64,000 nucleotides of DNA from Parasulfuritortus sp037439465 (GCA_037439465.1 JBBIVX010000010.1:27841-91840); one strand, 5' to 3'; positions 18,002 through 25,898 are shown, numbered from the stretch's first letter. Notes: a model not told the origin generated them from the sequence alone. Program-made: numbers and translations.

Positions 18002-18116
18002 GCCATCTCCTCGTGCTTATCCGGCCGGTTCCATGCCCGGCCGCGACGTTATCTAAAATCCCAGAATTCCTGTGGGATAATTCATTTTGCTACATTTGTA
18101 CCATGAGTGCCAACCC

Positions 18117-18941
18117 ATGACCCTGACGTTCCCCACCGTTCTGGTCTTCTCCGCCACCGACCCGACCTGCGGCGCTGGGCTGCAGGCGGACATTCTTACC
18201 ATTGCCAGCCTCGGCGGCCATCCGCTTTCCGTCGTCACCGCCATCACCGTCCAGGACACGGTGGGGGTGGACGACTTTCTGCCCATGGACGACGCCTGGA
18301 TCAGCGACCAGGCCCGGTGCGTACTGGAAGACATGCCGGTCGCCGCCTTCAAGCTGGGGATGTTGGGCAGCGTCGAGGCGGTGGCGGCCATTGCCGGGAT
18401 CGTCGCCGATTACCCTGACATCCCGCTCGTTCTCGACCCCGTACTGGCCTCCGGCCGCGGCGATGAACTGGCCGACGAGGCGCTCATCGACGCCATGCGC
18501 GACCTCTTGTTGCCGCGGGCCACACTCATCACCCCCAACAGCCTGGAGGCGAGACGGCTGGCGGCGGATGGCTTGGCCAGAGAGTGGTCGGCGGCCGACC
18601 TGGCCGACTGCGCCGACAATCTGCTCGATCTCGGTTGCGAATACGTGCTCATCACCGGCGCCCATGAACAGACTCCCCAGGTCAGCAATCTGCTCTATGG
18701 CGACAGCGGCCTGATCCAACGTCTCGACTGGGATCGCCTGCCGGGTAGTTATCATGGCTCCGGCTGCACCCTGGCGACGGCGATCGCCAGCCTGCTGGCG
18801 CAGGGGCTGGACATCGCCGAGGCGGTCAAGGCCGCCCAGGAGTACACCTATGAAACCCTGCGCGCCGGCTACCGGCCGGGCATGGGGCAATTCATCCCGG
18901 ACCGTTTCTTTTGGGCTCGTGATAGCGATGGCCCGGCTTGA
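18117..18941 (+). CDS. thiD: hydroxymethylpyrimidine/phosphomethylpyrimidine kinase ThiD
   Basis: A 274-residue ribokinase-family enzyme that phosphorylates HMP and HMP-phosphate for thiamine synthesis. The HMP-binding N-terminus F-S-A-T-D-P-T-C-G-A-G-L-Q-A-D is clear (Cys replaces the commoner Gly), K-L-G-M-L-G-S follows near residue 81, and the anion hole G-S-G-C-T-L-A-T near residue 216 supplies the catalytic segment. The ATG gives the standard N-terminus. Its last 14 bases overlap thiE, and the two form an operon with hemL. No TPP riboswitch is visible in the short leader. Confidence 0.93.
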   Translation: MTLTFPTVLVFSATDPTCGAGLQADILTIASLGGHPLSVVTAITVQDTVGVDDFLPMDDAWISDQARCVLEDMPVAAFKLGMLGSVEAVAAIAGIVADYPDIPLVLDPVLASGRGDELADEALIDAMRDLLLPRATLITPNSLEARRLAADGLAREWSAADLADCADNLLDLGCEYVLITGAHEQTPQVSNLLYGDSGLIQRLDWDRLPGSYHGSGCTLATAIASLLAQGLDIAEAVKAAQEYTYETLRAGYRPGMGQFIPDRFFWARDSDGPA

Positions 18942-19560
18942 GGGCCTCTACGCCATCACCCCGGACTGGCCCGACACCGCCTTGCTCCTGGCCAGCACCG
19001 AGGCCGTGCTGGCCGGCGGCTGCCGCCTGCTGCAGTACCGCAACAAGGCCGCTCACCCCAGCCGGCGGGCCGAGCAGGCAGAGGCGTTGCGCCTCCTCAC
19101 GCGACGCCATGACGCCCTGCTGATCGTCAACGACGACCTCGAACTGGCCATCGCCGTCTCCGCCGATGGTGTCCACCTGGGGCAGGATGACGGCGATCCG
19201 CAGGCAGCGCGCCGACGGCTGGGGCCCTCCGGAATAGTAGGCGTGTCCTGTTATCAAAGCCTGGACGCCGCCCGCCGCGCCCACGCCGCCGGCGCCGACT
19301 ACCTTGCCTTCGGCAGTTTCTTCGCCTCCGCCACCAAGCCCCGGGCCGGCCGCGCCACGCCAGCCCTCATCGCCGCGGCCAGGGCAGAACTGGCGCTGCC
19401 GGTGGTCGCCATCGGCGGCATCACGCCGGAAAATGCGAAAATACTGGTCGCGGCGGGCGCCGACATGCTGGCGGTCATCACCGCCCTATACAATGTCGCC
19501 GATCCCCAACGGGCCAGTCAGGAATTCACCCAACTCTTTGCCAGGAAGCTCGCATCATGA
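18928..19560 (+). CDS. thiE: thiamine-phosphate synthase ThiE
   Basis: A 210-residue TIM-barrel enzyme that joins HMP-pyrophosphate and thiazole phosphate to form thiamine phosphate. Conserved stretches are L-Q-Y-R-N-K (residues about 32-37), L-I-V-N-D-D, D-G-V-H-L-G-Q-D-D, F-G-S-F-F-A-S-A-T-K-P (the pyrophosphate-binding T-K region) and V-A-I-G-G-I-T near residue 158. A GTG three codons upstream is possible; the ATG is listed. It overlaps thiD by 14 bases and hemL by an ATGA junction, so translation is coupled along the operon. Confidence 0.93.
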   Translation: MARLEGLYAITPDWPDTALLLASTEAVLAGGCRLLQYRNKAAHPSRRAEQAEALRLLTRRHDALLIVNDDLELAIAVSADGVHLGQDDGDPQAARRRLGPSGIVGVSCYQSLDAARRAHAAGADYLAFGSFFASATKPRAGRATPALIAAARAELALPVVAIGGITPENAKILVAAGADMLAVITALYNVADPQRASQEFTQLFARKLAS

Positions 19561-20843
19561 CCTCTCGCAACGACCAACTGTTCGAACAGTCGCAACACTG
19601 CATCCCCGGCGGCGTCAACTCGCCGGTGCGCGCCTTCCGCTCGGTGGGCGGCACGCCCCGCTTCTTCGCGCGCGGCCAGGGCAGCCGGGTGTGGGACGCC
19701 GACGGCAAATCCTACCTGGATTATGTCGGCTCCTGGGGACCGCTGATTCTCGGCCATGCCGACCCGGACGTGGTCAAGGTGGTGCAGGACAAGGCCGCCC
19801 TCGGCCTCTCCTTCGGCGCACCGACCGAGATCGAACTGGAAATGGCGGAACGCCTCGTCGGCCTGCTGCCCAGCCTGGAGAAGGTGCGTCTGGTCTCGTC
19901 CGGCACCGAAGCCACCATGAGCGCCATCCGCCTGGCGCGCGGCCATACCGGCCGCTCCACCTTCATCAAGTTCGAAGGCTGCTACCACGGCCACGGCGAT
20001 GCCCTGCTGGTCAAGGCCGGCTCCGGCCTGCTCACCTTTGGTCAGCCAAGTTCCGCGGGCGTGCCGCCAGAAGTGACCGCCCACACCCTGGTGCTCAATT
20101 ACAACGACAGCGATGAGGTCGACCGGGTGTTCGCCGAGCGCGGCGACGAGATCGCCTGCGTCATCGTCGAGGCGGTGGCCGGCAACATGAACCTGGTCAA
20201 GCCGGCGCCCGGGTTTCTCGAGTGCCTGCGCAACAACTGCACCCGCCACGGCGCCGTCCTGATTTTCGACGAGGTGATGACCGGCTTCCGGGTCGGCCCG
20301 CGCTGTGCGCAAGGCCTTTATGGCATCACCCCCGATCTCACCACCCTCGGCAAGGTCATCGGCGGCGGTCTGCCGGTCGGCGCCTTCGGCGGTCGTGCCG
20401 AGATCATGGACAAGCTGGCGCCGCTGGGGCCGGTCTATCAGGCCGGTACCTTGTCGGGCAACCCGGTGGCGGTGGCGGCTGGCCTCGCCACCCTGAACAA
20501 GGCCCAGACGCCTGGCTTCTATGAAACCTTGACGGCCAATACGGCGCGTCTGGTCGATGGCCTCGCCGCCGCCGCACGCGAGGCCGGCGTGGCGTTCTCG
20601 GCGCAATCGGTGGGCGGCATGTTCGGCCTCTATTTCAGCGCCAGGCCGCCGACCACGTACGCCGAGGTGATGGCCTGCGACAAGGAAGCCTTCAACCGCT
20701 TCTTCCACCTCATGTTGCTGGAAGGCATCTACCTGGCTCCGTCGGCTTTCGAGGCGGGCTTCGTCTCCGCCGCCCACAGCGAGGCGGACATCGACGCCAC
20801 CGTGGCCGCCGCGCGCAAGGTCTTCGCCCGGCTGGCACCCTGA
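19557..20843 (+). CDS. hemL: glutamate-1-semialdehyde 2,1-aminomutase
   Basis: A 428-residue PLP enzyme that converts glutamate-1-semialdehyde to 5-aminolevulinate, the C5-route entry to tetrapyrroles. It shows P-G-G-V-N-S-P-V-R-A-F near residue 14, V-S-S-G-T-E-A-T-M-S-A (PLP phosphate), F-D-E-V-M-T-G-F-R (PLP ring Asp), and the Schiff-base Lys in T-T-L-G-K-V-I-G-G-G near residue 266. The length is standard. ATGA overlap with thiE. hemB, the next pathway enzyme, is about 5 kb downstream. Confidence 0.97.
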   Translation: MTSRNDQLFEQSQHCIPGGVNSPVRAFRSVGGTPRFFARGQGSRVWDADGKSYLDYVGSWGPLILGHADPDVVKVVQDKAALGLSFGAPTEIELEMAERLVGLLPSLEKVRLVSSGTEATMSAIRLARGHTGRSTFIKFEGCYHGHGDALLVKAGSGLLTFGQPSSAGVPPEVTAHTLVLNYNDSDEVDRVFAERGDEIACVIVEAVAGNMNLVKPAPGFLECLRNNCTRHGAVLIFDEVMTGFRVGPRCAQGLYGITPDLTTLGKVIGGGLPVGAFGGRAEIMDKLAPLGPVYQAGTLSGNPVAVAAGLATLNKAQTPGFYETLTANTARLVDGLAAAAREAGVAFSAQSVGGMFGLYFSARPPTTYAEVMACDKEAFNRFFHLMLLEGIYLAPSAFEAGFVSAAHSEADIDATVAAARKVFARLAP

Positions 20844-20848
20844 GGGCC

Positions 20849-21895
20849 ATGAGCGAAGAGCTCACCGCCGAGGATCAGCTGCGCCTCAAGGTACTGTTCA
20901 GCCAGGATGTCAAGGCCATCCGCCTGGACGAATCCAACTTCATCCTGCACGCCCTCACCAGCCAGGGTGAGGCGAGCCTGCCACTGCATCCCGATTGCCG
21001 CCCGGATAAGTATCTGCGCCGGGTGCGCGAAGCCCTCTCGGGGCACGTACTGGGTTCGCCTGGCGGCTACCCTGTCTATCTCAGCCGCTGGACCCGCCAT
21101 GGCCAACTGGGCAGCACTCATCTTGGGCAACTGCTCTTGATCGGCGAACCGGAAGCGGTGGTGGCTGTCGTCCACGCCGCCGCCCTCACCGATGAGTTGG
21201 CGCGCTATGCCTGGTGGGCCATGCCGACGCTGGACAATGCCCGTTTGATGCTGATGCGCCAGGCCGTGGCTGACGGGGATATGGGGCCGGTATTGGTGGA
21301 TTTCCTGATCGAGCACCTGCCCTTCCTGCAGGAAGATCACCTCGCCATCATGGACACGACAGCGACGCTGCTTTGCTGCGGCACCCTCGATGCGCCCCGG
21401 CGGGAGGCGATCTGGCGCCGCGGCGGACAGCAAAACAGCTATTACGTCGCCTTCCTGGAACATTGCCCCGACACCCTGCCGGCACCCAGGGCGCCGCATC
21501 CCGCCTGGGCGTCGCTCGCCGCCAGGGCGGCCACGGACCCCTGCGCGGCCTGGCTGGGGCGTGCCCTCTCCGGCCAGGGACAGGCCTTCATAGCCGCCGC
21601 TATCGAGATACTGGCCCGGCCGGAAACACAGGAGGTGGTGAACCGTACCCTCAACGCCATCGGCCGGCATTTTTCCAGCGCCATGCCGGCCGATGGCGAG
21701 GCCGCATTCCTCCGCTACCCAGGGGAGACCGCCGCACTGGCGCAGGCGGCATTCGCCCTGGCGACAGCGAGCGAGGCCATGACCCTGCCGGTATTTTCAC
21801 GCTCCACCGCCATTGGCTCGCTGATGCGGCGGCGCATCGAACCCATCACCGCACCCATCGCGGCGAGTCTCGAAGCCCTGCTGGCACGCCCCTGA
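20849..21895 (+). CDS. DsrS-like protein
   Basis: A 348-residue soluble protein without signal peptide. From memory, the pattern E-L-T-A-E-D-Q-L-R-L near the start, then A-I-R-L-D-E-S, S-G-H-V-L-G-S-P-G-G-Y-P-V-Y-L-x-R-W-T-R near residue 65, L-G-E-P-E-A-V-V-A-V-V-H and A-W-W-A-M-P-T-x-D-N-A-R near 125, matches proteins annotated DsrS in sulfur-oxidising Proteobacteria that use reverse dissimilatory sulfite reductase. DsrS has no established enzymatic function. It begins five bases after hemL, with its ribosome site overlapping the hemL stop, so it probably shares that transcript. No other dsr gene is in the window. The name is a recollection, not a search result. Confidence 0.6.
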   Translation: MSEELTAEDQLRLKVLFSQDVKAIRLDESNFILHALTSQGEASLPLHPDCRPDKYLRRVREALSGHVLGSPGGYPVYLSRWTRHGQLGSTHLGQLLLIGEPEAVVAVVHAAALTDELARYAWWAMPTLDNARLMLMRQAVADGDMGPVLVDFLIEHLPFLQEDHLAIMDTTATLLCCGTLDAPRREAIWRRGGQQNSYYVAFLEHCPDTLPAPRAPHPAWASLAARAATDPCAAWLGRALSGQGQAFIAAAIEILARPETQEVVNRTLNAIGRHFSSAMPADGEAAFLRYPGETAALAQAAFALATASEAMTLPVFSRSTAIGSLMRRRIEPITAPIAASLEALLARP

Positions 21896-21952
21896 AGCGG
21901 CTGCAGCCTGGCGGGGCCGTTTAACGCGCCTGGGCCATGAATCCCGACCCGC

Positions 21953-22447
21953 TTATGGCGACGCCGCCGTGGTGGGCGGCGGCGGAGTGAGCCCACCCAG
22001 CCAGGCGGGCGTAAAAGGCACCATCGCCGGTGCCGCCGGTGCGGCTGCCGGCTGGGGCGGAGTTGCCGGCCAGAGATAGGGATTGGTTGGCATCGCCTGG
22101 GCCGGCGCGAACATGGCGCTTGCGTAGCCGTATGATGGCGCCATGCCAGGGGCGCTGCCACCGAGATAGGGATTGCCGCCAACGGGACCGCCAAGGTAGG
22201 GGTTGCGCATCTGGTTGATGTGTCCGAACGACAGCAGGTTGGGCGCCATCTGCATGGCCGGATACATGGCGCCCATACCCAACATCGGTGCCGCCATCCC
22301 CAGCGGACTCATCGTGCCCATCCCCATGGGCGCCGCCATCAGGGTCATGGGCAGCATCATGGTCATGGGGTTCATCATGCCTTCGAAACCGGCCGTGGCC
22401 GCACCGCTGACCATGGCCAGGGTGAACATAACGGATCGATAGTTCAT
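21953..22447 (-). CDS. secreted methionine-rich protein with NPYL motifs
   Basis: A 164-residue protein with an N-terminal signal peptide (about residues 1-19, ending A-A-T-A). The mature part has 21-22 methionines, most between residues 24 and 80 in P-M-x-M and G-M-G patterns, no cysteine and a single histidine. N-P-Y-L-G-G occurs twice and N-P-Y-L-W-P once; the end is Pro/Ala-rich. No catalytic domain is visible. It follows the DUF302 gene by 13 bases in the same operon, and that protein also carries an N-P-Y motif after its signal peptide. Met clusters can bind copper(I), but that is only a possibility here. Confidence 0.65.
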   Translation of the reverse strand: MNYRSVMFTLAMVSGAATAGFEGMMNPMTMMLPMTLMAAPMGMGTMSPLGMAAPMLGMGAMYPAMQMAPNLLSFGHINQMRNPYLGGPVGGNPYLGGSAPGMAPSYGYASAMFAPAQAMPTNPYLWPATPPQPAAAPAAPAMVPFTPAWLGGLTPPPPTTAASP

Positions 22448-22460
22448 TTTCGTCCGCCGC

Positions 22461-23168
22461 TCACAGGTCGCCCTTGGCGGCGGCCTTCATGATGTTGTCC
22501 ATCTTGTCGCGGATGTCGCGGGCGAAATTGACGAGTTCCGACTGGTTGTCCTTCTCCAGCCCCATCTTGCCGGAGATGGAATCCAGCCAGGAGACGTCCC
22601 AGTCCAGCGTCATCACCCAGATGTTCTTGTCGGCATCCTCCATGACGCCGATGCGGCAGGGCAAATAGACCAGGGCCTCGGGCGCGTATTTGAGCACCGC
22701 CCTGCCGGCGGCGATGTCGCAGAAGTGGAAGACCTCGATACGGGGTGCGCTGGTATCCCCCAGCACGGCCTGAAAATCCTTCCACATCGGACTGTGCCCG
22801 ACCAGCTTGAAGTTAAGCTGGTTGGCCCGGAGTTTCATGGACTCGACCACGTCATCGAAAGACAGCCCTTTCTGCGCCTGATATTTGGTCGCCATCATGT
22901 TCATGACGTCCTTGACGTCCATCCTCGCAACCATGTTCATCATCGGCATCATCTGCTTCATCATCTTGAGCTTTTCTTCGGGCGCGATGATGCGCGACAT
23001 TTCGTAGGGTCGGATTCCCCGCCCACCAGGAGAAATAGGCAGCACCACCGGCCCCGCCGAAATGGGCACGTTGGCCATATAGGGATTGGCCGCTGCTGGC
23101 GGTGGCGCTTCGGTGGCCTGAGCGACGCCTACCAGCAGCAGGGACAGCGACAAAAAGCTACGTTTCAT
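22461..23168 (-). CDS. exported DUF302-family protein
   Basis: A 235-residue protein with a signal peptide (residues 1-18, ending A-Q-A), then a Pro/Ala linker with A-N-P-Y-M-A-N-V-P. A Met-rich segment near residues 65-95 (M-M-K-Q-M-M-P-M-M) is followed by a DUF302 domain (about 100-210) with F-H-F-C-D-I-A-A-G-R and Y-L-P-C-R-I-G-V-M-E-D, the conserved pattern of that family. The two cysteines could pair in the periplasm. DUF302 function is unknown; copies occur often near sulfur-oxidation genes. A GAGGAAGAG ribosome site precedes the ATG. It forms a two-gene unit with the Met-rich protein, downstream of the soxZ terminator. Confidence 0.8.
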   Translation of the reverse strand: MKRSFLSLSLLLVGVAQATEAPPPAAANPYMANVPISAGPVVLPISPGGRGIRPYEMSRIIAPEEKLKMMKQMMPMMNMVARMDVKDVMNMMATKYQAQKGLSFDDVVESMKLRANQLNFKLVGHSPMWKDFQAVLGDTSAPRIEVFHFCDIAAGRAVLKYAPEALVYLPCRIGVMEDADKNIWVMTLDWDVSWLDSISGKMGLEKDNQSELVNFARDIRDKMDNIMKAAAKGDL

Positions 23169-23331
23169 CGTCTCTTCCTCTTCATCTCGTTAAATTTCAA
23201 CCATGGCGGCCGCCGTCAGCCCACTGACCTTGGCGACAAGTGATGGAAGTTACGCGCTATCCTCCACCACCACAATCCCATCCACCTTACCTTCCCCCTG
23301 GCACAGGCCGGTGCCCGGCAAGGCACCGCGC

Positions 23332-23360
23332 AAAAAAAAACCGGGCCACGCGTGCCCGGT
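23332..23360 (-). terminator. rho-independent terminator after soxYZ
   Basis: On the minus strand a GC-rich stem (ACCGGGC paired with GCCCGGT, seven-base loop) is followed by nine T residues, 16 bases past the soxZ stop. It separates soxYZ from the DUF302/Met-rich unit. Confidence 0.9.
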
Positions 23361-23376
23361 CATTGTGCTCGGCGCA

Positions 23377-23688
23377 TCAGCCTATCGAGGCCTCGGCGCT
23401 GTCCTTCTCGCCCTTGTTGTCGAGTGTGTTGATCACCACCTTGTCGCCGGCCTTGGCGCCCTTGACCTTGAACGCCAGGTAGGGGTTCTTGGAGATGCCG
23501 CCGCCCCACTGGGCTTCCAGGACCACCTTGCCGCCCACTGTCGCCGTGACGTTGGTGATGTGGTGCGCCGGCACCAGCTGCCCCGTCTTGGCGTCCTTGC
23601 GCAGGCCCGTCTCCATCACGTGGTTCATCAGGCACTTGATCTCGGCCACATCGCCGGCCATCGCCGCGCGTATCTTCATTCCAGCCAT
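23377..23688 (-). CDS. soxZ: thiosulfate-oxidation carrier subunit SoxZ
   Basis: A 103-residue immunoglobulin-fold protein that pairs with SoxY to carry sulfur intermediates in the periplasm. It has the typical P-A-H-H-I-T-N-V segment near residue 41, the W-G-G-G-I-S-K-N-P-Y-L-A-F-K-V stretch near residue 62 and no signal peptide of its own, as expected because SoxZ is exported with SoxY. It follows soxY after 57 bases with an AAGGAA ribosome site and ends at a strong terminator, so soxYZ is a two-gene operon. No soxA, soxX or soxB is in the window. Confidence 0.95.
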   Translation of the reverse strand: MAGMKIRAAMAGDVAEIKCLMNHVMETGLRKDAKTGQLVPAHHITNVTATVGGKVVLEAQWGGGISKNPYLAFKVKGAKAGDKVVINTLDNKGEKDSAEASIG

Positions 23689-23745
23689 CTTGCTTTCCTT
23701 CCTTGATCGTTACGTATTTGGATGTGCAACACCAGCCTGACGGCC

Positions 23746-24216
23746 TCAGCCGCCGCAGCCGCCGATGGTGACCTTCACTTCCTTGACGGCGGTATAGACC
23801 TTGCCGCCTGCCTTGACGATGGCGCGCACGTTGGTGGTCGTGCCCAGCTTGATGCGGGTGGAGATGTAGCCGGCAGCCCCATTGCTGAGGGCAAAATTGG
23901 CGATGAGCGGGAAGCCGTTCTTCTCACCGATGATTGCGATGCTTTCGGTGCCGGGGATGGCGGAGATCACTTCCACCGGCACGACGGCACCGTTTTCGGC
24001 GATGTCCGGGGCCTTGACGGTGATCTGAGCGCTACTGGCGGCACCCGTACCGCCGACACCGGCCAACGCGCCGGCCAGATCCTTGGAACCGAAGGCGGCC
24101 TGGTTCCAGCCGGCCGCGAACACCGTGCCCGGCTTCAACAGACCCGCGGCCACCGCCACCGTCACCGCGCTCGCGGCGCCTGCGCCCTTCAAGATACTTC
24201 TGCGTTGCACATTCAT
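23746..24216 (-). CDS. soxY: thiosulfate-oxidation carrier protein SoxY
   Basis: A 156-residue protein with a twin-arginine signal (R-R-S-I-L-K-G at residues 5-11, cleavage near V-F-A-A), an immunoglobulin-like core, and the flexible C-terminal G-G-C-G-G arm whose cysteine carries the covalently bound sulfur substrate. This is the full functional signature of SoxY. A strong AGGAGAG ribosome site precedes the ATG. The 237 bases upstream hold no gene but contain a 16-base palindrome that could be an operator. Neighbours are soxZ downstream and a cytochrome c4 gene upstream on the same strand. Confidence 0.96.
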   Translation of the reverse strand: MNVQRRSILKGAGAASAVTVAVAAGLLKPGTVFAAGWNQAAFGSKDLAGALAGVGGTGAASSAQITVKAPDIAENGAVVPVEVISAIPGTESIAIIGEKNGFPLIANFALSNGAAGYISTRIKLGTTTNVRAIVKAGGKVYTAVKEVKVTIGGCGG

Positions 24217-24453
24217 TACCGTCTCTCCTATCGAGATGTTGCCAACACCGCCCTCCTCGAGCGGAATTCCGGATTCCTGGGAATCCTATGCTTAGTAACA
24301 CCCTACCTTTGATTTCGTATCATCAAGTGTACGAAGCTTACAGCCGGGGTTATTAAATCATACTTCCGAGAAACTGACCTCATTCGCACATTCGACGAAA
24401 AATAAGGGCAGTGGTTGCCACACTTTCGCATCAGCGTGTCTGGTCAAATTGCA
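24217..24453. other. non-coding region upstream of soxY
   Basis: No gene is seen in these 237 bases between the cytochrome c4 stop and the soxY start. The segment is AT-richer than its surroundings (for example around 24300-24420) and should contain the soxYZ promoter. No hexamer pair was convincing. The one clear element is the palindrome at 24271-24286. Confidence 0.7.
24271..24286. promoter_or_regulatory. candidate operator palindrome upstream of soxY
   Basis: GGATTCC-TG-GGAATCC is a perfect 7-bp inverted repeat with a two-base centre, located 55 bases ahead of the soxY ATG, with a further GGAATTCC palindrome directly beside it at 24263-24270. Position and symmetry suggest a dimeric repressor site, for instance for an ArsR-type SoxR, but no regulator gene is nearby. 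Confidence 0.35.
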
Positions 24454-25077
24454 TCAGCGCAGACCGGAAACATATTCGGCAACCGCTTGCATTTCCTGGT
24501 CGGTCATCTTGCGGGCGATGACCCGCATCATCTTGCCGCCGTCATTGGCGCGGTCGCCGCTGCGGAAGTTCTTGAGCTGGCCAAGGACATATTTCGCATG
24601 CTGGCCCGCAAGCCGGGGAAACTGCACGGGGATACCGACCCCGGTCGGGCCATGGCAGGCCGCGCAGGCGGGGACGCCGCTGCCGGGATTGCCCCCCTTG
24701 TAAAGCTTTTGCCCCGCCGCCACCAGTGCCGGGTCCTTGGCCATACGCGGCTTGGGCTGCTGGGCGGAGAAATACGCCGCCAGGTTGAGCATGTCGGTCT
24801 GCGAAAGCGTGGTCACGTTGGGGGCCATGGTCGCGTTCTTGCGAATGCCAGCCTTGAATTCGTTGAGTTGCTTATTGATATATTCTGGGCTCTGACCGGC
24901 CAGGTTGGGAAAGCTCGGCGAGGTGCTATTGCCGTCGGCGCCATGGCAGGCGCCGCATACCTTGTCGACGATGGCCTTGGCCTCGGCAGGGTTACCTTTG
25001 GCAGCCGTTGCCGTGGGATTGGCCCAAGTGGACGTCGCCACGATGAGACTGCTCAACAAAATAACCGGGAATTTCAT
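24454..25077 (-). CDS. dihaem cytochrome c4
   Basis: A 207-residue periplasmic electron carrier. A signal peptide (about 1-20) is followed by two class I cytochrome domains with haem sites C-G-A-C-H near residue 41 and C-A-A-C-H near residue 137. Each has the downstream P-N/R-L-A-G-Q motif (P-N-L-A-G-Q-S and P-R-L-A-G-Q-H) and a distal Met (A-T-M-A-P and K-M-M). Cytochrome c4 passes electrons to terminal oxidases. The start at 25077 is chosen for its AGGAG ribosome site and signal peptide; an in-frame start 15 codons upstream is rejected. It is divergent from engB, a synteny also common in Pseudomonas. Confidence 0.93.
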   Translation of the reverse strand: MKFPVILLSSLIVATSTWANPTATAAKGNPAEAKAIVDKVCGACHGADGNSTSPSFPNLAGQSPEYINKQLNEFKAGIRKNATMAPNVTTLSQTDMLNLAAYFSAQQPKPRMAKDPALVAAGQKLYKGGNPGSGVPACAACHGPTGVGIPVQFPRLAGQHAKYVLGQLKNFRSGDRANDGGKMMRVIARKMTDQEMQAVAEYVSGLR

Positions 25078-25169
25078 CGCAAAGGCTCCTGTTTTTCTAG
25101 CGGGACAGATAAACTTGCGCATTCTAGCGGTGTTCTTTCCCGCCTGCCAACCGCCGCCGACCCTTCACC

Positions 25170-25898
25170 GTGCTGAACGCTTCTTTCTACATTACCGTTG
25201 CCCAGATCTCCGGCCTGCCGCCGGAAAGCCTGGCCGAAGTGGCTTTCGCAGGCCGATCCAATGCCGGAAAGTCTAGCGCGATCAACACCATTGCCCACCA
25301 CAAGCGGCTGGCGTTCGTCAGCAAAACGCCCGGCCGCACCCAGCATCTGAACTTTTTCCGGGTCGGCGAACAGCGTTTTCTGGTGGATTTGCCCGGCTAC
25401 GGCTATGCCCGTGCGCCGCTTGAGCAGCAGCACGCCTGGCAGGCACTGATCGGCCGTTACCTCGAAGCCCGCTCCCAATTGCGCGGTCTGGTTCTGATCA
25501 TGGATGCCCGCCACCCTTTCACGGAACTCGACAGGCAATTGCTGGCGTGGTTCCGAATTGCCGGGAAACCAGTGCACATCCTCCTTTCGAAGGCCGACAA
25601 ATTGTCCCGCGGCGCGGGTATCAACGCCCTGCGGCAGGCGCGCGCACAGCTCAGCGCGCTGGACGTGCCCGGCACGGTGCAATTGTTTTCCAGTCTGAAG
25701 CGCCTCGGCGTCGAGGAAGTGGAGACAGTGCTCAGGGAATGGCTGGACCTGCAAAAACCGGCCGCCGAGCCGGCGGCGGCGCCCAAAAAAAACCCGGCTC
25801 AAGGGGACAAGAGCCGGGCGAATACAGCCTTGACTTTGCGCCAAGGCACCCGCTCAGGGAGGAAAGCGGGAGACGAAGGGGAATCGTCTGGCAAATAG
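25170..25898 (+). CDS. engB: ribosome-biogenesis GTPase EngB (YihA/YsxC)
   Basis: A 242-residue GTPase needed for 50S subunit assembly. Motifs are G1 G-R-S-N-A-G-K-S-S (residues about 29-37), the switch region K-T-P-G-R-T-Q-H-L-N, G3 D-L-P-G-Y-G-Y, G4 S-K-A-D-K-L and G5 F-S-S-L-K. Translation starts at GTG. After about residue 198 the sequence becomes a low-complexity Ala/Pro/Lys/Gly tail of some 45 residues, longer than most homologues. This tail is encoded opposite a series of RNA-like hairpins, and the stop codon lies within one of their stems, so the tail may be incidental read-through of RNA-coding DNA. Confidence 0.94.
   Translation: MLNASFYITVAQISGLPPESLAEVAFAGRSNAGKSSAINTIAHHKRLAFVSKTPGRTQHLNFFRVGEQRFLVDLPGYGYARAPLEQQHAWQALIGRYLEARSQLRGLVLIMDARHPFTELDRQLLAWFRIAGKPVHILLSKADKLSRGAGINALRQARAQLSALDVPGTVQLFSSLKRLGVEEVETVLREWLDLQKPAAEPAAAPKKNPAQGDKSRANTALTLRQGTRSGRKAGDEGESSGK
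25785..25818 (-). terminator. rho-independent terminator of the candidate small RNA
   Basis: On the minus strand CCCGGCTC pairs with GAGCCGGG around a ten-base loop, followed directly by eight T residues. No annotated minus-strand gene precedes it, which is the main argument that a non-coding transcript ends here. Confidence 0.8.

Noticed and set aside
18073..18081. GATAAT as a -10 box for thiD
   Set aside because: An extended TGTGGGATAAT is attractive, but no -35 lies at a proper distance.
18103..18120. Five-codon mini-frame M-S-A-N-P whose stop overlaps the thiD start
   Set aside because: Too short to judge, no ribosome site ahead of it, and likely chance; no leader-peptide pattern such as repeated regulatory codons.
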